A stretch of DNA of 60,778 nt from JBCCFW01 sp039029535 (lineage in GTDB: Bacteria; Acidobacteriota; JBCCFW01): positions 1 to 60,778 of the forward strand of contig JBCCFW010000025.1 of NCBI GenBank assembly GCA_039029535.1, written 5' to 3'. The stretch's first letter is position 1; each line of letters begins with the position of its first letter. Positions 8,990 to 17,879 of the stretch are shown here, one piece after another. Under the pieces are notes generated by a model, which saw only the letters and a program-made list of their open reading frames with translations, was not told where the DNA came from and did no database searches. The translations under genes and the position numbers were made by a program.

Positions 8990-9471
8990 CACCTGCCTCC
9001 GCGAGTGGCGAGCGACACTTCGACGATGCACGTCGCCGGGTGAGCGCTCATGCGGCTGCCCCGGCCGTCTCGGACAGGGCCCAGCACGGGGCCATGGTGG
9101 CCCCGCCAAGAGCTTGGCCCCACTGCCGTGGACCCGTGCGGACCTGGGATCGCTCGCGGCAACCGAGGAAGGACGCCGCCACCGTGTCTGCCGGACCTGC
9201 GTCTCCCGCCACGTAAGGAGAGCCGTCCTAGACGCCATGGGGTGAGGACGGCGCTGGTCGGGCTCTCCAGCCTCACTGAGGAGCTGGGCGGCGACAGCGG
9301 GAGGGTGGTCATCTCTCAGGCTTCGTGTGGCGAAACGCAGCACCACCAGGGGTGTGGGCTGGCCTGGGACTTGGATGGGTGTCGGAAACGAACGATCGGG
9401 CGCGAGACGGCCGCGGAGGAGCCCCTGAGCCCGCTTTCGATCGCCGTGTCATGAACGTGTCATGGAGAGTG
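8990..9471 (-). promoter_or_regulatory. Long non-coding leader between the Fur promoter and the hmuS operon
   Basis: 480 bp without a convincing gene. If transcription starts at the minus-strand promoter near 9480, this is a long 5' leader. It holds a two-level hairpin at 9217-9268 (GGAGAGCC with GGCTCTCC, and inside it CCGTCC with GGACGG) and a compact hairpin at 9088-9104 (GGGGCCATGGTGGCCCC). No known riboswitch core was recognised. Short open frames are present but look like chance. Confidence 0.4.
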
Positions 9472-9507
9472 GATAATGATTTTGACTCTCATTATCATTA
9501 TCGTCAA
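9472..9507. promoter_or_regulatory. Fur box in the divergent receptor/hmuS control region
   Basis: The plus strand 9473-9502 carries GATAATGATTTTGACTC then TCATTATCATTATC, enough for two overlapping Fur dimers. On the minus strand TTGACG (9507-9502) is 17 bp from CAAAAT (9484-9479), the same arrangement as the hmuT promoter. On the plus strand the box lies just before the TonB receptor start at 9526. It probably represses both directions when iron is available. Confidence 0.85.
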
Positions 9508-9525
9508 GTTTGAAAGCGATGCTTC

Positions 9526-12420
9526 ATGACACGTCGGTTGGCCTCGTGCCTTCTCGGCCTCGCACTCGTCGTGGCCACCAGCCAAGCGGAGACGGCGCGA
9601 ACCGGAGTCATGGTCCTCAGCTCGCCCGAGAATCCCGCTCTCCCGGCGGTTCTGGCTGAGCTCGATGGCCTGGCTGCGCTCGCGAGGGCCGACCTGCGCG
9701 CGCCGGGTGAGCTTCAGCGCGCCGCCGCCGAGCTGTCCAGCAGGGGAGCCGCGCCGCGGCTGATGCTCCCGCTGTCGGTCGCGACGGCCGGCGGCCTGCG
9801 CGAGCTCTTCGCGGACGACCGTGACTGGCGCGTGCTGCCTTCGCTCGGGGACTCTCCGGTGCTGCGGCAGGTGGTGGCCGACCGGGCGCGGGCGCTCTCG
9901 CTCCACCCGGAAGCCGAGGCGCTCATCCTCCTCGTGCCAGTGGAGGGAGGCGGTGCGCCTCCGGCCGGCTTGAAGACCGCGCTCGGACGCCTCGGGTTCG
10001 CCTCGGTGGGGCTTCAGACCTGGGACGTCGACGCGGCCGATCCCGGGCCGGCGCTCGTCGAGCTCGCCGCCCAGGTCGACCAAGCGCACGCCGCCGGACT
10101 CCGGGCGCTGCTCCTGCCCTGCGTGCTCGATACTCGGCACGGCTTCCTCGAAGCCCTGCCGAGCGCCTTGTCCGGGCGTCTCTACCTCCATGCGGGCCAA
10201 GGTCTCGCGCCTCACGAGGCCATCGCGACTTGGGCGCTGGAGCAGGTGTTGGCCGGGTCTCGGAGCCCGGCGAGTCCGGTCGACCTCGCGGCTGCTGCCG
10301 CGGACGCCGACGTCGAGCCCCTGGACCTCCCGCAGACCGCATTTCAGGAGTCGGTCGTCGTCCAGGCCACGCGCACCCAGGCGGACGCTCACGACCTTCC
10401 CCTGGCGGTGTCGGTCGTCGAGGGCGAGCAGCTCGACCGCCAGGTGAGCACCGGGTTGGGCGATCTCTTCCGGCAGCTCCCAGGCGTCAGCTCCGACGGC
10501 TCTGGCCCCTTCCTCGGTCGACCGGTGATCCGCGGCGAGTCGGGCAACCGGGTGCTGGTCCTGGTCGACGGTCAGCGGCTCAACAACGCTCGTGAGGCGG
10601 TGAGCTTCGGTGGTGTCGAGCCGGGGCTGGTCGGTCTCGACTCCATCGAGCGGGTCGAGGTCGTCCGCGGACCTGGCTCGGTCATTCACGGTAGCGACGC
10701 CGTGGGGGGCATCGTCAACATCATCACCGACCGCTCGGCCAATCCTGGCGTGAAGGTCACGCTCGGCACCGACCTGTCCTCGGCCCACGGTGGTGGCAGT
10801 GCCCACGCCAGGGTCCAGGGCTCGGCCGAGCGCTTCTCCGCCGATGCGGGGTTCTCGGCCTCCGACCACGACGATTACGAGTCGGCGCAGGGGACCGTCG
10901 GCAACTCCGCCACCTCCGATCGCAACGCGGACGGACAGTTCCGCTTCGAGCTTCCCGGCGGCCACGAGCTGTCGCTCAAGGTGGTCGACTTCGAGGCGCG
11001 CGACGTGGGCATCCCCGGCGCCGAGGGTGTCTTCAACGCGAGCTACCCGTCGACGCGTCGACGCTCGCGCACTCTCGGCTTCGAGCTCGATCCGGGCGAC
11101 GGTGCCTTGAGGTCGCTCTCGATCGTCGCTCGCGCGCAGGCTCAGGACGAGACCTTCGCCACCTTGCTCGATCTCGATCCGGTGGAGACGGGATCCGGCC
11201 CCTTCGATCCGGTCATCCTGGTCGACTCGGTGTCCGAGCGGACCAGCCGCATCGACACGCTCGGGCTCGATGTCGACGCGAGCTGGGCGCTGGGTGACCA
11301 GAGTCCTCACCTGCTCACCGCAGGGCTCGACTTCACCAGCGACCGCGTGCGGGAGGACCGTTCTTCCACGACGATCTCTTCGGTCGAGTTCCCTCAGATA
11401 CCAGGGACCGACCCGGTCGTCACCACCGAGCTCGACGGTGACCCCACGACCCCTCCGGGCCGCTACTCCACGCTCGGCCTGTTCATCCAGGACGAGTGGG
11501 AGGTGAGCTCGAAGCTGCGTCTTCTCACCGCGCTCCGTCACGACTGGACGCGAACCGACACGAACACGCTCTTCCGTGAGACCGGCGCTCTTCCCGGCGA
11601 TCGACTGGACGACACGGGTCTCGGCTGGAGCCTCGGTGCGACCTGGCGAGTGCGGCCCGGTTACAACTTGATCGGGAGCGTCGCTCGCTACGTGCGCATC
11701 CCGAACCTGCTCGAGCGCTGGTTCTACGGACCGGGCTCTCAGGGCGGCTTGACCTTGCCCAACCCTGCGTTGAGGTCGGAGACCGGCCACTCGTTCGAGC
11801 TCGGCTTCAAGTGGGACCGACCGCGCTTCACGGGTGGGGTCGCGGTCTACCAAAACGAGATGACCGACCGCATCGGCTTCCAGTCGATTCGTGAGCCCTT
11901 CCCGCTCGGTGACACGACCATCGCCTGTGAGGATCCCGAGCTCTCCTGCAGTCAGCTCTTCAACGCCTCGGAGGCCACGCTGCGGGGCTTCGAGCTCGAC
12001 GGTGAGTATCGATGGCCCGCTCGTGCCTTGACCTTGGCGGGGAGCATCACCGTCCAAGATGGTGAGCAGGTCCGTGACGGGCGGGAAGAGCCCATCACCT
12101 CGACCTCACCGCTCACCGGCCAGCTCCGGCTGTCCTGGCTTCCGGAGACCCGTCCCTATTGGGTCGAAGGCCGTGTTCGTCACGTGGCGTCGAAGAGCCA
12201 GAGCGATCTCCCGTCCGACAGCGACACCGAGCCGACGGACGCCTTCACGACCCTCAGCGTGCGCGCCGGCTGGAACTTCCGGCAGGGACGCCGAGCCGGG
12301 CACTCCCTCAGCCTCGGCGTCGAGAACCTCACCGACGAGGCCTACTCCGAGCCGCTGCGTGGCTTCCTCGAGCCAGGACGCAGCGTCGTTCTCGGCTACC
12401 AGGTGGAGCTCCGTCCATGA
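9526..12420 (+). CDS. TonB-dependent heme/iron receptor with an N-terminal CbiX/SirB-like domain
   Basis: 964 residues. Signal peptide 1-20 (MTRRLASCLLGLALVVATSQ). Residues about 28-260 resemble a CbiX/SirB (class II chelatase) module: DRARALSLHPEAEALILLVP and, later, ALLLPCVLDTRHGFLEAL. The usual catalytic His-Gly after that first strand is absent (VPVEGG). The plug starts near 285 (DLPLAVSVVEGEQLDRQVS) with NRVLVLVDGQRLNN and IERVEVVRGPGSVIHGSDAV, and the beta barrel runs to the C-terminus. Expected in the outer membrane, taking up heme or a heme complex with TonB energy. Directly downstream of a Fur box and divergent from the hmuS operon. The next gene overlaps its stop by 4 bp. Confidence 0.9.
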   Translation: MTRRLASCLLGLALVVATSQAETARTGVMVLSSPENPALPAVLAELDGLAALARADLRAPGELQRAAAELSSRGAAPRLMLPLSVATAGGLRELFADDRDWRVLPSLGDSPVLRQVVADRARALSLHPEAEALILLVPVEGGGAPPAGLKTALGRLGFASVGLQTWDVDAADPGPALVELAAQVDQAHAAGLRALLLPCVLDTRHGFLEALPSALSGRLYLHAGQGLAPHEAIATWALEQVLAGSRSPASPVDLAAAAADADVEPLDLPQTAFQESVVVQATRTQADAHDLPLAVSVVEGEQLDRQVSTGLGDLFRQLPGVSSDGSGPFLGRPVIRGESGNRVLVLVDGQRLNNAREAVSFGGVEPGLVGLDSIERVEVVRGPGSVIHGSDAVGGIVNIITDRSANPGVKVTLGTDLSSAHGGGSAHARVQGSAERFSADAGFSASDHDDYESAQGTVGNSATSDRNADGQFRFELPGGHELSLKVVDFEARDVGIPGAEGVFNASYPSTRRRSRTLGFELDPGDGALRSLSIVARAQAQDETFATLLDLDPVETGSGPFDPVILVDSVSERTSRIDTLGLDVDASWALGDQSPHLLTAGLDFTSDRVREDRSSTTISSVEFPQIPGTDPVVTTELDGDPTTPPGRYSTLGLFIQDEWEVSSKLRLLTALRHDWTRTDTNTLFRETGALPGDRLDDTGLGWSLGATWRVRPGYNLIGSVARYVRIPNLLERWFYGPGSQGGLTLPNPALRSETGHSFELGFKWDRPRFTGGVAVYQNEMTDRIGFQSIREPFPLGDTTIACEDPELSCSQLFNASEATLRGFELDGEYRWPARALTLAGSITVQDGEQVRDGREEPITSTSPLTGQLRLSWLPETRPYWVEGRVRHVASKSQSDLPSDSDTEPTDAFTTLSVRAGWNFRQGRRAGHSLSLGVENLTDEAYSEPLRGFLEPGRSVVLGYQVELRP

Positions 12421-15400
12421 GAGCGAGACCGACGATGACACTGCGATGGTGTGGGCTCTTCCTGTTGGTTCCCGGCCTGGCGCTGGCCGCCGCCGGAGGG
12501 CCCGATCGCTACGGTTACTCCTGGCGCGACAGTGACGAGCCGGGCGTCGACTACGCGTGGGTCGACGCTTCGGGCGGGACCGAGATCCCGCTCACCGTCA
12601 ACGACAACACCGGCTTCCTCCGCTTGCCGTTCAGCTTCATCTTCCACGGTGAGAGCTACGACGGGCTGGCCGTGTCGAGCCACGGCTGGGCCAGCTTCTT
12701 CGACAACATCTTCAGCACCTCGGGCCTGCAGAACCTGCCCTCGCTTCAGCCGCCCATCGCGCCGCTCACGGTCTTCGGGGCTGCGACCCTCGGCTCGGGT
12801 ACCGTGCACCACCTCACCACCGGCAGCGCCCCCGAGCGTCGCTTCGTCGTGAGCTGGACGAGCAACGATTTCCTCCCCGGAATGGTCAACGAGTTCCAGC
12901 TCATCCTGCACGAGGGCAGCCGACGCATCGACTACCAGTACCGGCGTCTCGACACCTCGCTCGACTACGTCACGGTCGGCATGGAGTCGCCGAGCCAGCT
13001 CGACGGTCTCCAGTGTCTCTTCAGCTGCGCCGGCTCCTGCGACGGAGGGACTGATGGCTTCGCGCTGAGAGAAGGGTTGGCGGTGAGCTTCACCCTGCCC
13101 GAGTCGAGCCTGCCGACCGAGGGCTCGCTGCCGCTGAGCTGCGGCACGCCCGTGAACGGCAACACCGTCGACGGCACGCGGTCGGTGCTCACGTGGCCGC
13201 GATCCCGAGGAGCGCATCCGGGCGCCGAGCGGCTCTACCACTTCGACCTGACCGAGACGACCAACGTCGAGCTGCGGCTCACCGGGCTCGGCGAGCGACG
13301 GATGGACCTGCTGGTGACGAGCGGGCTCGACGAGTGGCTCGGCTTCATCGCTGGCGACAGCGATCTCTTGAACCTCGAGGGGCTCGAGCCCGGTCGCTAC
13401 CACGTGCTGGTCGACAGCCGCACGCCCGCCGACGAGGGCGAGTTCGGGCTCGAGCTGCGCTGTGCCTCACCCGAGCAGGGCTGCCGACGTTACGAGGTCG
13501 ACGACGACGCTCCTTACAGTTGGTTCGAGCCGGCGAGCGCGGGCATTCCGGTGAGCGGTGAGCTCAACACCGGTCTGCTCCCGCTGCCCTTTCCGTTCGA
13601 GTACTACGGCCAAGTTCAGGATCGCATCGCTGCTTGCAGCAACGGCTGGGCGAGCTTCACCGACGGCACGAGCGTCGACAACGGCAATGGTGTCGACGAC
13701 ACGGTGCCGCGCGAGGGGGAGCCGGCGGGAATCCTCGCCGTGCTCTGGGACAACCATGGCCCCGGTCGCATCCAGCTCGACGAGCACGGAACCGCGCCAG
13801 CGCGGGTGTTCGTGATCACCTGGGATGTCGCCCCCTGTCCGAGCTGCACGGACAACCAGCGCTTCCAGCTCCAGCTCCACGAAGACGGCAACGTCGTCCG
13901 CTACGCCTACGAGGCCCTCGTGGCCGAGCCGAAGAGCGCGACCGTCGGCTTCGAGAGCCCTGACGAAGAGCTGGGCGAGCAGCTCTGGCGCAACGACCTC
14001 CCGCTCGTGCCCGACCTCAGCGGTCGCAGCATCGAGCTTCGGCCTCTCGCCGTGACGGGCATCGCCTGTGACGCTGCTCGCCCTCTCACCTGTGGCGAGA
14101 CCGTGGACGGCACGATCGCGGTTTCCGGGGCGACCTCCGCTTATGATTGCGAGCCGGATGCTCAAGACGCCGGTGAGGCGATCTACCGGCTCGAGATCTT
14201 CGAGACGACGGGCGTGCGCGCCCGGCTGAGCGGCGTCGACGGACGAGACGTCTCGATGCACCTCCTCGCCGACTGTGTCGCCTGCGGGCTCTGCGTCACG
14301 TCCGACTCTGACGAGCTCATCGAGCAGGCGTTGCAGCCGGGTGTCTACTACCTGGTCGTGGACGGGCACTCTGCCGCGGATGCCGGTTCGTTCCAGCTCT
14401 CACTGGAGTGCGTGACGCCCTGCTTCGACCCGGGCGCCAACGAGCGCTGGACGAGCTGCACCGAGGGCTTCGCGTCGACCTTCGTCGGTCCGGGCACGCG
14501 GCCGGCCATCGACGAGACGACGACCTCCTCGCCCGAGTGGGTCTTTGACGATTCGAGCTTCGCACGCAGCGATTCCAACTACTGCCGCGACGAGCCCTGC
14601 ACCTTCGACATGTACGTCGTGGCCGAGTGCGGCACCGAGATGGTGTTGCCGCTCCTCGACGTCGAGTCGGGGACCATCCGCATCTTCGATCTCAGCAACG
14701 AGCGCTACGTCGAGCTGGAAGCCGAGAGCACGGGTGGCTGGTCGGCGGGGCCCTCGGAGGAGATCAGCTGGGAGGACTGCGAGGGTGACGATCCGCTCTG
14801 GAATGATCAGGTCACCCGCATCTCCTTCCGCGGAGACCCCACGCTCTGCGGCCTGTTCCGCATCGAGTTCGAGAACTGGGGTGCCTTCATCTGGTTCCTC
14901 TACGCCAACTGCGACGGCAGCGGTGAGCCCGGCTTCCGGATCTACGACAGCGCCTGTGCGGCCGAGCTGTCCTACCAGCCCCGACCCGAGATCTCGGTCT
15001 CGAATCTCTCGGTCGGCGGCGAGGCTCCCACGCACTCCGTCTCCGTCGACCTGAGCAACACCGGCTGTGCGCCGGCCAGCCCCATCCTCCACCTCGAGTC
15101 CTTCGAGCTCGGCGGAACGCGTGACCTCGTGGTCGAGGACCTCATGCCCGGTGAGACCCGTCGGATCGAGACCGGCTTCGTGTTCGCCTCGACGGGCACC
15201 GGCCAGCTCCGGGCCTGGGCCGACTTCTATGACGAAGTAGAAGAGTGCTCCGAGAGCATCGACAACCGCGTGGCCTGTGCGGTCGAGGACGGCGCTCGGG
15301 AGTTGGCGGTCGACGTGGTCTCCGACTGCGTGGCGCCCGCGCCGGCGGACACCGGCTTCGAGGTCGACTGCACGGACGGCAGCCTCGTGTTGACGTGGGA

Positions 15401-15941
15401 CGCTGCGGCCTTCCCGAGTGGCTCGGGTCGCTACGACCTGCACCGGAGCGAGACGAGCTTCGACGACGCGCTGGCGAGCCCGGCGATCGCCAGCGGTCTC
15501 ACCGAGCTCCGCTTCGATGACGACGGAGCCCCGACGGGTCCGGCTCTCTACTACGTGCTCGTCGCCGAGGACGACACCACCCCGGCGATGGCGCCCTGTC
15601 CGGCTGGGCCGACCGGCAACGTCCACGGCCTGCGCGAGGTCGGACCGCTGCGACGTCGACCGGGAGGAGAAGGGGTCCCGCCGCCGATCGAGCGCTGGGA
15701 CCAGGTGACGCGACCGGACGCGATCCGAGCTCGCTTCGAGTGGACGCTGCCTCCCGAGGCATTGGAGGCGCGGATCTATCGATCGACAGATCCGTCGGAC
15801 CTCCGAATGCACCCGAGCGTGCGGGTCTTCGAGCCCGGCGACGGGGTGGTGGTTCTCGAGGATGACGAGCTGCCGGCTCCCGGGGGTTGTTTCTACTACA
15901 AGGTCCGCAGCCTCAACGACTGCGGAGAGTCCACTGACTGA
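12417..15941 (+). CDS. Large secreted cysteine-rich protein with PPC- and CARDB-like repeats
   Basis: About 1174 residues from ATG 12417, which overlaps the receptor stop (ATGA); ATG 12435 is an alternative. A hydrophobic segment (WCGLFLLVPGLALAAAG) is the signal peptide. Two related beta-rich modules follow, each with a front such as YSWRD or YSWFE, a ..LPFPFEYYG or LPFSFIFHG strand and a NGWASF or HGWASF turn. Each is followed by a module resembling bacterial pre-peptidase C-terminal domains (RYHVLVDSRTPADEGEF; VYYLVVDGHSAADAGSFQ). A CARDB-like domain (ISVSNLSVGG...) and fibronectin-like domains close the protein. Many paired cysteines suggest disulfides outside the cytoplasm. No enzymatic domain or anchor was seen. 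Possibly co-transcribed with the receptor. Function unknown. Confidence 0.75.
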   Translation: MRARPTMTLRWCGLFLLVPGLALAAAGGPDRYGYSWRDSDEPGVDYAWVDASGGTEIPLTVNDNTGFLRLPFSFIFHGESYDGLAVSSHGWASFFDNIFSTSGLQNLPSLQPPIAPLTVFGAATLGSGTVHHLTTGSAPERRFVVSWTSNDFLPGMVNEFQLILHEGSRRIDYQYRRLDTSLDYVTVGMESPSQLDGLQCLFSCAGSCDGGTDGFALREGLAVSFTLPESSLPTEGSLPLSCGTPVNGNTVDGTRSVLTWPRSRGAHPGAERLYHFDLTETTNVELRLTGLGERRMDLLVTSGLDEWLGFIAGDSDLLNLEGLEPGRYHVLVDSRTPADEGEFGLELRCASPEQGCRRYEVDDDAPYSWFEPASAGIPVSGELNTGLLPLPFPFEYYGQVQDRIAACSNGWASFTDGTSVDNGNGVDDTVPREGEPAGILAVLWDNHGPGRIQLDEHGTAPARVFVITWDVAPCPSCTDNQRFQLQLHEDGNVVRYAYEALVAEPKSATVGFESPDEELGEQLWRNDLPLVPDLSGRSIELRPLAVTGIACDAARPLTCGETVDGTIAVSGATSAYDCEPDAQDAGEAIYRLEIFETTGVRARLSGVDGRDVSMHLLADCVACGLCVTSDSDELIEQALQPGVYYLVVDGHSAADAGSFQLSLECVTPCFDPGANERWTSCTEGFASTFVGPGTRPAIDETTTSSPEWVFDDSSFARSDSNYCRDEPCTFDMYVVAECGTEMVLPLLDVESGTIRIFDLSNERYVELEAESTGGWSAGPSEEISWEDCEGDDPLWNDQVTRISFRGDPTLCGLFRIEFENWGAFIWFLYANCDGSGEPGFRIYDSACAAELSYQPRPEISVSNLSVGGEAPTHSVSVDLSNTGCAPASPILHLESFELGGTRDLVVEDLMPGETRRIETGFVFASTGTGQLRAWADFYDEVEECSESIDNRVACAVEDGARELAVDVVSDCVAPAPADTGFEVDCTDGSLVLTWDAAAFPSGSGRYDLHRSETSFDDALASPAIASGLTELRFDDDGAPTGPALYYVLVAEDDTTPAMAPCPAGPTGNVHGLREVGPLRRRPGGEGVPPPIERWDQVTRPDAIRARFEWTLPPEALEARIYRSTDPSDLRMHPSVRVFEPGDGVVVLEDDELPAPGGCFYYKVRSLNDCGESTD

Positions 15942-16072
15942 AGAAGATGTTCCCGGTGGATGAGCGTGAGGCGCGAGAGCTCATCGCCGGGAGAACCGCG
16001 GGCCCACTCCGAAGGGTTCGCTCATTTCATTCCATGCCATGTGGAAGGTGACCGGCCTTCCAGGAGATCATC

Positions 16073-17827
16073 ATGACTCGCCACTTCTCTCGCTTGCTCG
16101 TTGCGGGCAGCCTGCTCGGCCTTCTCGTCGCCTCCACGGCGTCGGCCGGCCGGACGGCCATCCGCTTCGAGCTGCTCAACGACGCCAACCTCGCGGACAC
16201 CGATCCGGGGCCGTCCGACGTCTACCGCGGTGACCGCCTCACCGGCACGGACGACGACCTCGCCCCGGCCGACGAAGCTCCGGCTCAGGAGACCATCCTT
16301 CTCCCCAACGAGTTCGGTAGCTTCAGCTTCGCGATCAGCCCGCTCCTGCCGCAGCCCTTCGCGGACATGCCCTTCATCAACTTCGGGCCGTCCGCCGTCG
16401 GTGTCGGCTACCTCGGTGGCCCCCGTCTCGACCTTGACGGCGACGCCGCGCCGCCGCGCAGCTTCGTCCCCGTCCTCGACGAGATGGGCGATGCCGTGAC
16501 GCCCGCGATCCTTCCGGGCATCGGCAGCTACCTCACCCTCTCGCTCGGCGACTCCGACGTCGAGGTCGTCGAGATGGACATCACGCGCACCTCCGACGTC
16601 GGTCTCCAGGATTTCGGCGTGGGCGTGGGCGTCCTCGGTGACGACCGCGCTGCGGGCAGCCTGTCCTCGACCGCCTTCGGTCAGCGCATCGACGGTCTCT
16701 TCTTCGAGTGGTACGAAGACGACATCTCGGCCAACGCCTCCGGTGCGGCCTGGCTGGGCGCCTTCCAGCGCTTCGGTAACTACGACGGTTGGATCATCGA
16801 GCGCGATGGCTCCGGTGACTTCCCGACCCTCGCCGGCCTGGGCCTCTCCAGCCGCTTCCCCGACGCCAACCCCGGTGACGTCGGCACCGTGGCCGCCCGC
16901 GTCCCCGAGTCGCTGTTCGGTCCCGTGGCCGTCATCGAGGGTCTCGAGTTCGTGGTTCCGCCGGTTCCGGTTCCGCCGGCGACCCCGCGTGGCGCCGACC
17001 TCGCCGGTCTCGGTGGTGACTTCGGTCTCTACATCGACACCGTCGTGGCCCCGGCCGTGCCGGACGACTGTGACTACATCCTCGTTCTCCAGAGTGTCGG
17101 CTACGGCATCAACAACACCTTCGACCCGGTCTTCGGCAGCACCATCGGCTACGACGACGTGTTCTTCGCTGCTGGCAAGAACGCTGGCTCGATCTCCGGC
17201 GGCACCTGCGACGGCGGCGGCTTCGAGGGCGTGGCCAACGGCGAGATCGTGACCAACCAGTTCGCTGGCGTGAGCATCTCCGGCAGCGGCGACGTGGTCG
17301 CCTTCGACACCTCCATGGTCCAGTGCGACGACGTCGACCTCCTGACCGCCGGCCAGGGCAACGGCAACGACGTGCCTCGTGGCACCGTGCTCGTGGTCCA
17401 GGAAGCGGACAGCTCCTGCGTGCCCGATGACGCGGCTGACGGCGGCACCATCCTCTTCTCGTTCGAGACCGCTCAGCCGGTCGCCTGGGTCGGCATCGTC
17501 GACGCCGACGAGAACGGTGGCAGCATCATCGCCCGCAACGCGGCCGGTGCCGAGGTGGCCAACGTGGCCATCCCGTCCAACGGCGACAACAGCTGGCAGC
17601 GCGTCGACGTCAACGCGAACGACGTCGTCGAGCTCGAGGTCAACCTCGCCGGCAGTGGCGGCGTCTCCGAGATCGAGTGCAACGGCTCCCGCGTCAACCG
17701 CCTCGATCCCGAGCCGGTCGGCGGCCTGGGCTCCAAGGTCGAGATCGACGCTCCCGAGCAGCAGATCCGTCCGGACGCCCTCCAGGGTCGTGACCTCCTC
17801 GAGCGCCGGCTGAACCGCCGCCGCTAG
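16073..17827 (+). CDS. Secreted protein of unknown function
   Basis: 584 residues with a signal peptide (MTRHFSRLLVAGSLLGLLVASTASA) and good AGGAG spacing upstream (16060-16064). The mature protein is acidic and Gly/Asp-rich, with a proline linker (VPPVPVPPATP near 300) between an N-terminal domain and two C-terminal beta-rich parts. Paired cysteines occur in CDYIL, SGGTCDGGG, QCDD and SSCVPDD. The basic tail ERRLNRRR has no PEP-CTERM or other sorting motif. Codons end overwhelmingly in C or G even by local standards, which may mean high expression. No family recognised. Confidence 0.7.
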   Translation: MTRHFSRLLVAGSLLGLLVASTASAGRTAIRFELLNDANLADTDPGPSDVYRGDRLTGTDDDLAPADEAPAQETILLPNEFGSFSFAISPLLPQPFADMPFINFGPSAVGVGYLGGPRLDLDGDAAPPRSFVPVLDEMGDAVTPAILPGIGSYLTLSLGDSDVEVVEMDITRTSDVGLQDFGVGVGVLGDDRAAGSLSSTAFGQRIDGLFFEWYEDDISANASGAAWLGAFQRFGNYDGWIIERDGSGDFPTLAGLGLSSRFPDANPGDVGTVAARVPESLFGPVAVIEGLEFVVPPVPVPPATPRGADLAGLGGDFGLYIDTVVAPAVPDDCDYILVLQSVGYGINNTFDPVFGSTIGYDDVFFAAGKNAGSISGGTCDGGGFEGVANGEIVTNQFAGVSISGSGDVVAFDTSMVQCDDVDLLTAGQGNGNDVPRGTVLVVQEADSSCVPDDAADGGTILFSFETAQPVAWVGIVDADENGGSIIARNAAGAEVANVAIPSNGDNSWQRVDVNANDVVELEVNLAGSGGVSEIECNGSRVNRLDPEPVGGLGSKVEIDAPEQQIRPDALQGRDLLERRLNRRR

Positions 17828-17841
17828 TTCCTGCGACCCCT

Positions 17842-17865
17842 GCTACCGGTCCACCGCTCGGTAGC
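17842..17865. terminator. Hairpin between convergent genes
   Basis: GCTACCG (17842-17848) pairs with CGGTAGC (17859-17865) around a 10-nt loop, in the 52-bp gap between two convergent genes. There is no T-tract, so it is a candidate bidirectional terminator only. Confidence 0.4.
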
Positions 17866-17879
17866 TCGCGCCGGAGTGC

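Noticed and set aside
8990..9471. Cobalamin riboswitch before the hmuS operon
   Set aside because: I looked for the B12-box and the conserved GCCACTG core on both strands and did not find a convincing arrangement.
9460..12057. 865-codon minus-strand open frame opposite the TonB receptor
   Set aside because: It is the antisense shadow of a high-GC gene; its translation is low-complexity, rich in Arg/Glu/Val, with no domain, while the plus strand has clear receptor motifs.
14400..15812. Long antisense frame opposite the secreted cysteine-rich protein
   Set aside because: No start context, no domain, composition of a shadow frame.
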